NCBI GenBank assembly: GCA_965277775.1
Contig: OZ255843.1
Coordinates: forward strand, 1,426,001-1,490,000
Source: G965195345 sp965277775
GTDB lineage: Bacteria; Pseudomonadota; Gammaproteobacteria; CAKMZV01
Reading direction: 5' to 3'
DNA: 64,000 nt
Below, in pieces: positions 1 to 8,444 of the stretch. The position numbers were made by a program, and so were the translations under genes. The notes under the pieces were generated by a model that worked only from the letters and a program-made list of their open reading frames with translations, was not told the origin of the DNA and ran no database searches. Position 1 is the first letter of the stretch; the number at the start of each line of letters is the position of its first letter.

Positions 1-998
1 AGTCCGCGTGCGCCAGGCAATCCTTCTTTATGCGGATACACCTCAATCAGTTGATAAGCCGCCCAGGTGATGGAATTGGATTTCCCAGAACCCGCCGAGT
101 GATGAATAAGATAAGTATGCCCCACACCGTTTTCACCAACGTGAGAGATCAGCTTTCGCACAACTTCCAGCTGATGATAGCGTGGGAAGAACAATGTACG
201 TTTCTCCAGCTTGTCTTTGGATGATCCATCAAGACGCATGAAATGCTGAATGATATTAGCCACACTTTCACGACCAAATACTTCTTCCCATAAATAGGCG
301 GTTTTATGACCGTTCAGGTTTGGCGGATTTCCTGCGCCGCCATCATGCCCCTTGTTGAACGGCAGAAAGAATGTGCCTTTGCCAGCAAGCTTTGTCGTCA
401 TGTAAACTTCATCGGTGTCAACCGCCATATGTACAAGGCAACGCCCGAACTGAAATAGAGCCTGAGACGGATCTCTATCCTCACGATACTGTTTCTGACC
501 ATGATAACGTGCCGTTTGCCCTGTCCATGGGTTTTTCAGCTCCAGCGTGGCGAAGGGCAAGCCATTGATGAACAGCACAACATCTACTTCTTCTAACGGA
601 TTGGCTGTGGAGTACCTCACTTGGCGCGTGCAGCTGAAGATATTGTTTTCAAAATTCTGCTTAACAATTTCGCTACTGCTGGCCAATGGCGCAGGGTACA
701 TCAAATAAAGATGCGCATCATCGACAGACAGACCTCTTTTGAACAGGTGTAAAATACCGTGTTTTTTCACCATTCGGTCAAAACGCTCCAGTACTTTGCG
801 TTGCCAGTCATCGCCAAAGCGTTTGAGTTTCTCCAGTTCTTCGCCTTGTGTTCGCTCCAGAAACGCCCAGAACAACTTTGTATCAACGCCAAACACCTTG
901 TTGAAATCCGCAGGCTCGCCTACAACGTAATGCTGCTGCGCCATTAGGTGTTTTGTAATAAGCGTTTCTAATGCTTCTTCATTTGTTTTACTAAACAT
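1..998 (-). CDS. hsdR: Type I restriction endonuclease subunit R (HsdR), N-terminal part, cut by window edge
   Basis: About 332 residues from an ATG at 998 run off the left edge. This part contains the HsdR N-terminal nuclease domain; the stretch around VVLFINGLPFATLELKNP holds the typical D-x(n)-ExK nuclease signature. It is followed by the start of the SF2 motor with the Walker A motif HHSAGSGKSNS near residue 305. In an active complex HsdR translocates and cuts DNA when the complex meets unmethylated sites. The start overlaps the end of the upstream 82-residue gene by 8 bp, so the two are likely translated together. It is the last gene seen of the operon hsdM - HTH gene - Doc-type gene - hsdS - small gene - hsdR. 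The helicase domain and C-terminus cannot be assessed. Confidence 0.93.
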   Translation of the reverse strand, partial: MFSKTNEEALETLITKHLMAQQHYVVGEPADFNKVFGVDTKLFWAFLERTQGEELEKLKRFGDDWQRKVLERFDRMVKKHGILHLFKRGLSVDDAHLYLMYPAPLASSSEIVKQNFENNIFSCTRQVRYSTANPLEEVDVVLFINGLPFATLELKNPWTGQTARYHGQKQYREDRDPSQALFQFGRCLVHMAVDTDEVYMTTKLAGKGTFFLPFNKGHDGGAGNPPNLNGHKTAYLWEEVFGRESVANIIQHFMRLDGSSKDKLEKRTLFFPRYHQLEVVRKLISHVGENGVGHTYLIHHSAGSGKSNSITWAAYQLIEVYPHKEGLPGARG

Positions 999-1239
999 CT
1001 TTAATCTCTTTGTTAAAGTTTTGACACTCCTTGGCCATCTTTAAAGCATGCTTAAGTTTATTATTTTTAATAATTGAGTTAAATAACTTGAGATTTAGTT
1101 TCTGAATATCGGTTGCTACATCCTCTGCTGCTACATCCTCTGCTGTTAATTTTCTTTTCGATTTGAAAATTTCGCAGTATTTGATAAATGTATCATGCCC
1201 AATACTATTTATAATAATTTTAATGCGTTTTGAATCCAT
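991..1239 (-). CDS. Small charged protein between hsdS and hsdR, unknown function
   Basis: This 82-residue, Lys/Glu/Asp-rich protein starts with ATG at 1239, one base after the hsdS stop, and overlaps hsdR by 8 bp. It has no signal peptide, membrane segment or motif I recognise. Near the middle lies a short tandem repeat, AEDVA-AEDVA, produced by a 15-bp direct duplication at about 1110-1143 that keeps the frame. The tight packing argues that it is a real gene transcribed with the restriction operon. It could be an accessory or modulatory factor of the type I system or an inserted reading frame; no function can be assigned. Confidence 0.55.
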   Translation of the reverse strand: MDSKRIKIIINSIGHDTFIKYCEIFKSKRKLTAEDVAAEDVATDIQKLNLKLFNSIIKNNKLKHALKMAKECQNFNKEIKDV

Positions 1240-1240
1240 G

Positions 1241-2527
1241 TTATTCTCCAGTTACTTTAATTTTGCCTGTCACCGCACTGTTAATCAATGAAGCTTTATA
1301 TTCTTTGAGTTTATTGAATTGCTCGATTTGTTTTTCAATAACTGTATCTATTTGAGCTATATGCAGATTTATATAATCAGTTATATCTTTCATTTCGTTC
1401 ATTGGAGGCAATGCTATCATCAAATTTCCTAATTCCGTACTATTGATAGATGGATAGCTAACGCCTTTAGCCTCTAAATCGACCTGATTTGTAAACGGAT
1501 TGCTAGATATAAACCGTGTCAGATATTCTGGGTGAACAAAACTACGAGGCTCTACGACAGCAAAACCAGTCGAGAAAATGTAATGGCATTTTTCATCGTT
1601 TATATAATCTATAGCTTTCAGATACGTTCTAACTGTAGATACGATAGTGTCTCCTGTTTTGGCAATTCTTCGAGCACGCGAAGGCGCATCTGCAAAAGTA
1701 TATATTTCAACATTTTCTATTCCGTTTTCAAAAGTAACATTAGAAATATCAACGTAATTTAACTGGAAATCTTGTGCGGTGTTTTCAGAAAGTGCGCTTC
1801 GATTTATCTTTGATAAATGTTTTAATTTTTTTAAATTCCAATGTGCAGGAATTTCGCCGATCCAATCGATACCACTGTCTTTCATCGGAGCGTTTGGGTT
1901 CAAGCCTTTGGTGACGGCATTCTGGATAATGATTTGTTTGCGCTCTTTCAGCAGTGAAATTTGCTGTTCCTTAATTCCAATCGCCTCATCAATCTGCTGT
2001 GTTTTTTCATCAAGGAATGCAACAATCTTATCTTGAGTTCCCTTAATTATAACTGGAATAGGAAGATCTAATAAATCACTAGCCCCTAACGTTGAGCGTA
2101 CACCAGATCCAATCTTGTTAAAAATTTCTGCTTGGTATAAATGGTAGAAAAAATAGTACAGGAAACGTGAGTTCCAGCGATCATCATGGGCAATACGAAT
2201 GTAAGCTGAGCTCATAATGCCATTTTCATGTACAAGTCCTACACGGCTTGTTCGAACGTTTTCCAAATCAATTAACTTAAAAACTAAATCATCTTTTTTA
2301 AATATTTGGTAAGTTCTGTAATCTTTAGGAACCAATCCTTCTGGGCTATCAGGATCATTATTGACTACTCCTCAAAGAGTTAAAGAAAGAACATTTTGTT
2401 CTTGCCCTTTAGAATTTAACTCCTTATTGTTACGAAGATACCATTTTCCTCTTTCAAAAAGCCATTCTGCGGGGACTTTGTTTAGCCAGGGATAACCGAT
2501 GTCTTTGTAATCATCATACTTTGGCAT
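1241..2527 (-). pseudogene. hsdS: Type I specificity subunit HsdS, interrupted by in-frame TGA
   Basis: The full frame from ATG 2527 encodes a normal-length HsdS (428 codons). It has an N-terminal target recognition domain, a central conserved helix (KTQQIDEAIGIKEQQISLLK region), a second recognition domain starting near GIDWIGEIPAHW, and a C-terminal helix ending SLINSAVTGKI. Codon 52 (2372-2374) is TGA within LSLTL-stop-GVVN; related proteins normally read LTLRGVV there, so CGA or AGA to TGA is the simplest change. Downstream, the only nearby in-frame start is a poor TTG at 2335. The rest of the frame is intact, suggesting a recent mutation, readthrough or a sequencing error. A shortened HsdS that keeps the second recognition domain could still dimerise, as half-subunits do in some type I systems. 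Confidence 0.85.
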
Positions 2528-2532
2528 GGCTG

Positions 2533-3012
2533 TTATAGCGTGTGACATTCGTCTTCCTCCGTGCTCTCTTCCGTACTGAGGGCATGGATTAGGGCGAGCT
2601 GGGTTGATTCACGCTTTTGTTCCATAATGATATCCTCGATGATGTCTTGCAGCAGGTCTTTATCGATTTTGTTATCCGCCACCCAGACGACAATATTTTC
2701 CATGCGGTAGATGAAATCTTTGACACAGTAATCATAGCCGTTGAGCTGCAAGAAATAGGCGCTGAGGGCGAGGCTGGAACGTTTATTGCCATCAATAAAA
2801 GCGTGGCTTTTATTGATACTGTAAAGCAGATGCGCGATTTTATCCAAAAATGTCGGGTAATAGAGGTCATTTTGAATATGCTCCAGTGTGACATCTAGCA
2901 TTTGAACCTTTTGCGGGTCATACCCAGTCAGACCACCTGAAATATCAATAATCTTATCATGCACCTTAATGGCGTGCAGCAGATCAAAATAGAATGTTTT
3001 TAACTCTGCCAT
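2533..3012 (-). CDS. Doc/Fic-family protein (death-on-curing type toxin-like)
   Basis: The 159-residue protein has the size of the Doc branch of the Fic superfamily. The catalytic loop HAFIDGNKRSS (His at about residue 70) matches the Doc form HxFxDGNKR, which has Lys where classical Fic AMPylases have Gly. Doc of phage P1 phosphorylates EF-Tu, so kinase rather than AMP-transferase activity is plausible. The sequence leading into the loop (LDKIAHLLYSINKSH) is the usual Doc helix. The gene starts 2 bp after an HTH DNA-binding gene and ends 5 bp before hsdS, inside the hsd operon. The neighbour may be its antitoxin or regulator, but no Phd-like antitoxin is present. The C-terminal 25 residues are Glu/Thr-rich and lack family features. 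Confidence 0.85.
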   Translation of the reverse strand: MAELKTFYFDLLHAIKVHDKIIDISGGLTGYDPQKVQMLDVTLEHIQNDLYYPTFLDKIAHLLYSINKSHAFIDGNKRSSLALSAYFLQLNGYDYCVKDFIYRMENIVVWVADNKIDKDLLQDIIEDIIMEQKRESTQLALIHALSTEESTEEDECHTL

Positions 3013-3014
3013 CG

Positions 3015-4040
3015 CTACCTATCCTTCAGTCTTTTAAAGACTTCGCGGCTCTCAAGGATATGTTCTTCCAGCTCTTTACTTTTCTTGCCGAGGAAACGTT
3101 CAAAATCAGCTTCTGGTACAGATTGGATGTAATGCTCTAATTTATGGTGAAGCGCATCGCGGAAGCATTTATCGCGGCTGGCCATTTTGGTGCGCGCATC
3201 ATTGAGCAGCGGTTTTTGGCTGGGGTGGGCTTCAAATTTGGCAACGACAGCATCGAATTCAGTCTTGCTGAGTTTTTCTTCGCCTTTGGCTTTATAAGCT
3301 TCTTCTATTTCATAGGCGAGGCCGGCTTCATAGCTGGCAATGAGGGTGAGCACTTCTGCATACATGGTATCGCGCACTTGCTCTTTTTGTGCCATGTCAA
3401 GAATTTTGCGATACTCGTCAGCATCTTCATGGAAGATGGAGCGGTAAATCGCATTGGTGCAGTAGCCGTATTTCCAGTCGGGCATGTCTAGAAAACGGCT
3501 GATGGCGCTGGTGAATTCTTTGCGGTGGTTTTCTTCTTGAAAAGCGGCTGGGAGGTAATCAGCGTCGCGCTGGTTGATATATTTTGTATTACCGCCAGCC
3601 TTTTCAGTGAGAACGGACAAGACAATGTCCAATATTTTAGATCTTATGAAGCGTGCTTTTTCGCTTTCTGTAAGCAGCATTGCTATATTTAGAACTGTTC
3701 GGAAGGTGAAAATACCCAAAGAGTTAACCAACGATCCGACATTCATGTCGGATCGTGAAAACTCTTTAAATTCTTTCAGCGACTTCCCCTGTAACAAACG
3801 ATAACCATTTTTTGAAAGCTCCTCTTTATGTGTTGCAACGTATCTTTCAACTGTACGTTGGTCTATATTAAATATTTTTTCTACGTCAGAGCGAGTAAAA
3901 ATAGATTCTCCTTTATAAATATAACCACCCAGAGCAAGGTTTTCCGACATTTTCTTGATAGCAAATGGATTATTAAGGATATTTTGTCGTGCTATGCTAG
4001 ACTCGGTTAAGGTCTCTTTATTTTTGGGTTTAGCACTCAT
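3015..4040 (-). CDS. HTH DNA-binding protein encoded within the hsd operon
   Basis: This 341-residue protein has an N-terminal helix-turn-helix segment around residues 48-80 (FTRSDVEKIFNIDQRTVERYV), followed by an alpha/beta region and a long charged C-terminal half rich in predicted helices. It resembles the DNA-binding (RhuM/KilA-N-like) proteins that accompany Doc-type genes in type I restriction loci; I assign that family only tentatively. It overlaps the 3' end of hsdM by 11 bp and precedes the Doc-type gene by 2 bp, so the three are probably co-translated. Likely roles are antitoxin or repressor for the Doc-type protein, or operon regulator. No catalytic motif is evident. Confidence 0.7.
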   Translation of the reverse strand: MSAKPKNKETLTESSIARQNILNNPFAIKKMSENLALGGYIYKGESIFTRSDVEKIFNIDQRTVERYVATHKEELSKNGYRLLQGKSLKEFKEFSRSDMNVGSLVNSLGIFTFRTVLNIAMLLTESEKARFIRSKILDIVLSVLTEKAGGNTKYINQRDADYLPAAFQEENHRKEFTSAISRFLDMPDWKYGYCTNAIYRSIFHEDADEYRKILDMAQKEQVRDTMYAEVLTLIASYEAGLAYEIEEAYKAKGEEKLSKTEFDAVVAKFEAHPSQKPLLNDARTKMASRDKCFRDALHHKLEHYIQSVPEADFERFLGKKSKELEEHILESREVFKRLKDR

Positions 4041-6435
4041 TTTTGGCCTCCAATTCTTCGGGTGCTTTCAGTCCTAATATTTGCGCAATCAAACCTTCGC
4101 TTTGTTGTTCTAATTCCAAAATTTCTGCACCAACTTCTTCAACGCTACGCAGAGGTTTATGACGGTAGAAATATTTGTTGAAGCTGATCTCATAGCCGAT
4201 TTTAACGCTATTCATGTCGAGCCAGGCTTCTTGTACATGCGGTTTCACCTCGCGTTGAAAATAATCGTGGATGCTTTCTTTGACAGGCACATTTTCACTA
4301 TCGCGCAGGTCGGTCGCTATTTGATAGGTGATGTATTCATCCTTTGTATCCGTCGCGTAATATCCGAAATCGGCAAGGTCATCTTTTTCGCAACCCAGTT
4401 TATCCAATAATTTGCTGAGTTTATCACCGCTGAGTTTTGATTGGCTCTTGATGACTTTATCGGCGCTTTCGTCATACCAGCTCACCGCAGAAAGTATTGC
4501 GTTTTTCTCACTGGCGCTGAGTTTGATTTTCTGTGCTTTCAGGATTTGGGCGATTTGATCTTTGAATGTATTGAAATTAGAAAACACATAGTCGCCCCAT
4601 TTTTCATTGATGGCATTCATCAGCATTGTCGCCGTTTCAATTAGTGCCGCTTGTTTTTGCCAAGTGTCTAATTTAAAAAGCTTGGTTTTATTTTTGGCAT
4701 TTAAGGAAATATCGTTCTCTTCACACCACTTCAGCATTTCTTTTTCATGCTGCTTAAGCACGTCAGCGTTATAAAGGTCATCGCCCCATTCACTGTACGC
4801 CCACGCCATTGGCTCTTTAATGGCACTGTTAAATCGTAAGGTTTCAATGCTTTCAGCAGTGAATTGCGCTTTGCGGCGGTCAGGGCGTTCAACATTGACC
4901 TTGTAATAGCCGAAGTCATTATTGTCGAATAGTTGCGCGGCAATGCCTTCTTCCGTTACAGAGCGTTCTTTTTCAGAATAATCGAGATAACATTTAACGA
5001 TTTCCTCGATGTGCTCTGGTGCAAATTCACAGTTCTTATTACCTAGATTTTTACGAAGTTTGCGGAATAAAAGGCTCGCATCTATGAGCTGTACCTTGCC
5101 TTGGCGGTTTTCTGGTTTATTATTCGATAGAACCCAGATGTAAGTTGTGATGCCAGTATTGTAGAACAAGTTGTTTGGCAATTGGATAATGGTATCAAGC
5201 ATATCATTCTCGATGATATATCTGCGGATGTTACTTTCGCCGCCACCTGCATCACCTGTAAAGAGGCTAGATCCATTATGAACAGATGCAATGCGTGAGC
5301 CTAGACCATTATTATCAGAAGCTGGTCTCATTTTGCTAATCATTTCCATGAGAAAGAGTAGCTGACCATCGCTTGAGCGAGGGGTAGCGTTCACCGTTGC
5401 TTCATTGCCCCAATAGTCTTTGAGATTCACGACAAAGCGCTCATCAATGACCTCTTTGCCGTCTTTGATATATTTTAAATCAGATGACCAATCCTTGCCG
5501 TAAGGCGGGTTTGAAAGCATGAAGTCAAAACGTGTGCCAGAGAATTCATCTGTTGATAGGGTTGATCCGCTTTTGATATTGGATGGATCCTCACCTTTGA
5601 TCATCATATCTGATTTACAGATGGCGTAAGTTTCATCGTTGATTTCTTTACCGTATAGATAAACATCGCCAAGCGTTTTAATGGCGCCTTTTTCGTCTTT
5701 GATGAAGTTCTGTGATTCAGTCAGCATACCGCCCGACCCACAAGCTGGATCGTAAACTGTCATGACGGGTGGTAAATTATCTTTGATCGGGTCAAAAACA
5801 AGATGCGTCATAAGTTGGATAACCTCGCGTGGTGTAAAGTGCTCACCAGCTTCTTCGTTATTTTCTTCGTTAAACTTCCGGATCAGCTCTTCAAATACAT
5901 AACCCATTCCAAGGTTAGAAAGCGGAGGCAGTTTATGGCCATTTGGATCAATTTTTTCATGGGGCGTCAGGTTAATGTTTGGCGATACAAATTTTTCCAA
6001 TACATCCAGTAGGATATCTTTTTCTGCCATATGGCGGATTTTGGATTTTAGTTCAAACTTCTCAGCGATCTCTTTAACATTATCGCTAAAGCCATTTAGG
6101 TATTCTTCAAAGTTGTGAAGCAGAATCTGCTGGTTATTTGTAGCTGTGTCATGCAGTAATCTAAGCGTCCACTTGCTGGTGTTATAGAAAACATAACCTG
6201 ATGCATCTATTAGGCCTGATGGTTCAAATTCAGTGAACTCCATCTCATTAATTTGAAAACCCACCTCATGTAAAACGGTGTCTTTGGTGTATTCAAGAAG
6301 GGTATCGAGACGCCTTAGAACCACCATCGGCAAAATGACGTCGCGGTATTTGCCGCGCACATAGATGTCTCGCAAACAATCATCAGCAATAGACCAAATG
6401 AAAGAAATTAACTTGTTGTGTGATGAATGATTCAT
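4030..6435 (-). CDS. hsdM: Type I restriction-modification methyltransferase subunit (HsdM)
   Basis: The 801-residue N6-adenine methyltransferase subunit would methylate the site chosen by HsdS. It has an N-terminal HsdM_N helical domain (about 8-150), SAM-binding motif I DPACGSGGM at about 229, and catalytic motif IV NPPYG at about 309. The TPREVIQLM segment typical of HsdM precedes motif I. It is longer than the ~500-residue enzymes of the EcoKI type because of a ~300-residue C-terminal extension, which matches a known large-HsdM subgroup. It is the first intact gene of the operon and is followed at 11-bp overlap by the HTH gene. A dead excisionase-like HTH gene directly precedes it. Confidence 0.95.
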   Translation of the reverse strand: MNHSSHNKLISFIWSIADDCLRDIYVRGKYRDVILPMVVLRRLDTLLEYTKDTVLHEVGFQINEMEFTEFEPSGLIDASGYVFYNTSKWTLRLLHDTATNNQQILLHNFEEYLNGFSDNVKEIAEKFELKSKIRHMAEKDILLDVLEKFVSPNINLTPHEKIDPNGHKLPPLSNLGMGYVFEELIRKFNEENNEEAGEHFTPREVIQLMTHLVFDPIKDNLPPVMTVYDPACGSGGMLTESQNFIKDEKGAIKTLGDVYLYGKEINDETYAICKSDMMIKGEDPSNIKSGSTLSTDEFSGTRFDFMLSNPPYGKDWSSDLKYIKDGKEVIDERFVVNLKDYWGNEATVNATPRSSDGQLLFLMEMISKMRPASDNNGLGSRIASVHNGSSLFTGDAGGGESNIRRYIIENDMLDTIIQLPNNLFYNTGITTYIWVLSNNKPENRQGKVQLIDASLLFRKLRKNLGNKNCEFAPEHIEEIVKCYLDYSEKERSVTEEGIAAQLFDNNDFGYYKVNVERPDRRKAQFTAESIETLRFNSAIKEPMAWAYSEWGDDLYNADVLKQHEKEMLKWCEENDISLNAKNKTKLFKLDTWQKQAALIETATMLMNAINEKWGDYVFSNFNTFKDQIAQILKAQKIKLSASEKNAILSAVSWYDESADKVIKSQSKLSGDKLSKLLDKLGCEKDDLADFGYYATDTKDEYITYQIATDLRDSENVPVKESIHDYFQREVKPHVQEAWLDMNSVKIGYEISFNKYFYRHKPLRSVEEVGAEILELEQQSEGLIAQILGLKAPEELEAKNEC

Positions 6436-6627
6436 TTAGTGTCTTGCCTCATAAGTTTCCTTTTTTTGTTCAACAATCCATTGTTCTATGTCTGTTCGCT
6501 TTAAGCACAAGCTTCCACCGATTTTAAAGCAGGGCAATTTGCCTTCTGCTATTAATCAATAAGCGGTTTTTTCAGTTGGCTATAAATAGTTAGCAAACTC
6601 TTGTGAGGCTGAAATTTCAGCAGTCAT
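6436..6627 (-). pseudogene. Excisionase/AlpA-type HTH gene remnant with two nonsense codons
   Basis: In one frame from ATG 6627 the 64 codons read as a small excisionase-family (MerR-like winged helix) protein. The diagnostic part LIAEGKLPCFKIGG and RTDIEQWIVEQ is present at full length. Codon 16 is TAG (6580-6582) and codon 24 is TGA (6556-6558); the latter is usually Arg in this family. The stop TAA touches the hsdM start codon, so the intact gene was probably the regulator at the head of the hsd operon or a recombination directionality factor. Both stops can arise by single C-to-T changes. Confidence 0.75.
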
Positions 6628-6968
6628 AAGCTCGCCTGCTGGACATGCCTCACTATTCTTTATGAAAATATTAGGGATTAAGCAATAATATTTTACTTTA
6701 ATTAGGAATAGAAAGTGAATGGCTTCTTGGTTAATGCTTTTGTTTTTACTCAAAATTGGTTGAATTTTTGTTGATGATTCTTAAGGTGGATTGCTTATTC
6801 AAGAATAATCAATGAACATCATCTCAATGTGTGTTGAGTTAAATAAACGGGCTGTGGATTCAATTGTCATGTGCTTCAAGCACATACAAGGCTTATCGGC
6901 ATTAAAGTGCTTTGCACCTGATGACTTAAGGTAAGGACAGTGGATTCTGTCATATAGATTCGGGCGGA
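6628..6968. other. Non-coding stretch upstream of the hsd operon
   Basis: This is AT-rich sequence with no credible reading frame on either strand. It probably contains the promoter of the hsd operon, but I see no convincing -35/-10 pair or operator. It ends at the first tRNA-derived repeat. Confidence 0.4.
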
Positions 6969-7198
6969 TTACCAGATAAAGATGGCGGTGAAGGATGGGT
7001 TACCAGCGCTTTGCGCTGTTCAAACGCTGTTGCTCTAACTCGGCTAAAAACAGACGCTTAACTTCTTTACCTCGCTTTGCTCGGTAGAAGCTTGACACAT
7101 ATTGTCGAACGTCGAGGGTTCTCATCTCGCCTCTTTAAATGTTTTTTTGGTAAATTTTTAAAATGGAGGTGGAATTACTAGATAAAGATGGCGGTGAG
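6969..7198. repeat. Diverged tRNA-Ser-derived hairpin repeat, bounded by a 24-bp direct repeat
   Basis: A near-identical pair (ATTAC[C/T]AGATAAAGATGGCGGTGA) lies at 6968-6991 and 7175-7198. Between them is a hybrid repeat unit. It begins like unit B of the 22839-23657 array (AGCGCTTTGCGCT, then AAACGCTGTTGCTCTAACTCG), continues like unit A (CCTCGCTTTGCTCGG flanked by CTTCT and AGAAG), and ends with the B tail GTCGAACGTCGAGGGTTCTC. TGGCGGTGA equals the tRNA-Ser 3' end with CCA, read on the opposite strand. It marks the border between the hsd module and the transposase/mdc module. Confidence 0.8.
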
Positions 7199-7413
7199 AT
7201 TTGCTGTATTAGGATAATAGTCTCAAATTCCTTCAAATATTTATCCAAAATATTTCCCTGCATAAAGTCAAGATACAGGGAATTTTTCAAATTCTACAGC
7301 GATTTTCCGATTAAACCAGTGACGATATCGTAGCAACCGCCTGTATGTACTGATATTGTTAAATTATCTAACTTTTCTGTCTAATTTTATAACAGGGCAT
7401 TAACAGCGAATGT

Positions 7414-8305
7414 ATGATCAATTTCTTTTACCATTTTATGCAAATCATTTTTAACTGGACGCGATTACTTTGTCAACTATTCATCAGAAGAACTCATCAT
7501 AAAAAGATCTTCAACACGCATAATAGTAAACCATCATGTATTCGTTATCTCCATCAACCCAAACCACCCTGGGTAAAGGATAAGGTGTTATATCTAAAAA
7601 ACCATTTGCCCAACTATGATTGTTGGAAGATAGCGATTACGTTTAATCGAATTTATGCGGATAACAATGTAAATATTTCAAAAAGCAGCGTCTATTCTCT
7701 GATTAAAAAGCATAACTATGAAATCAATCGGATTACAAAAACCTTCAAACACAAGAATACGAAAACCATTACCTAATAATCTCATGTGGCAGATAGATTT
7801 AACGTAAGTTGAAAAACGCCACCTATTAGGCGCAATTGATTCGGAAAGTAGCGCAGTACTATTACTAAAAGCTATCAAAGACAAATAAACAACGACTTTA
7901 TTGGAACTCCTCTTAACAACAATCAAATAGTACGGAAAAGAAAACACGATTAAAACGGACAATGAATCCGTTTTCATATCGAAGTTATTTCGATTGGTGT
8001 TGTGGATGCTTGGCATTAAGTATTGTAGAACTCAAATCGTATCTCCTTGGTAAAACGGCAAAATTAAACGATTGTTTGGAACAATGAAACAGTACTTTAT
8101 CAATTTAGATTTAACAGCAACAAAATTATTGATCGGTGCGTTGTATGAATTTCGTTTTTTCTATAATCATATCAGACCCCACCAATACATTAATGACAAA
8201 ACGCCTACTGATGTTTGTAACTATAAAACAATTACAAAACCACCTAAGCCTCTTTATTATCACGGGTTAAATGGGAATATATCAGGATTTTATTTATTGA
8301 AATAA
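7414..8305 (+). pseudogene. DDE integrase-core transposase remnant
   Basis: The remnant aligns throughout with an rve-type transposase of about 300 residues. The N-terminal part (7414-7773) contains KPPWVKDKVLYLKNHLP and a following HTH-like segment. The core contains WQIDLT, KTDNESVF and the C-terminal FYNHIRPHQYINDKTP. A single extra base near 7771 shifts the frame, and the shifted frame then has four stops at 7805, 7886, 7928 and 8051. The last falls in PW-stop-NG, where the family has Gln. The catalytic Glu of the DDE triad is Lys in NGKIKRLFGT. The element is therefore inactive. No clear terminal inverted repeats were found. Confidence 0.85.
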
Positions 8306-8444
8306 AATCGATTTTCACAATCGAAAAATGACGAAGCAATAAAAAATTAAGGGCTAATTCTTAGGCAAAAAACCGTTGGACGCTTGGACGGGACACATGC
8401 TGGCTGCAGAAAATAAAATCATAATATCAATGATTTAAATCATT

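Noticed and set aside
7414..8053. Alternative genetic code (TAA/TAG read as Gln)
   Set aside because: The stops align with Gln in at least one place, but the gene also has a frameshift and a lost catalytic residue, and all housekeeping genes use normal stops.
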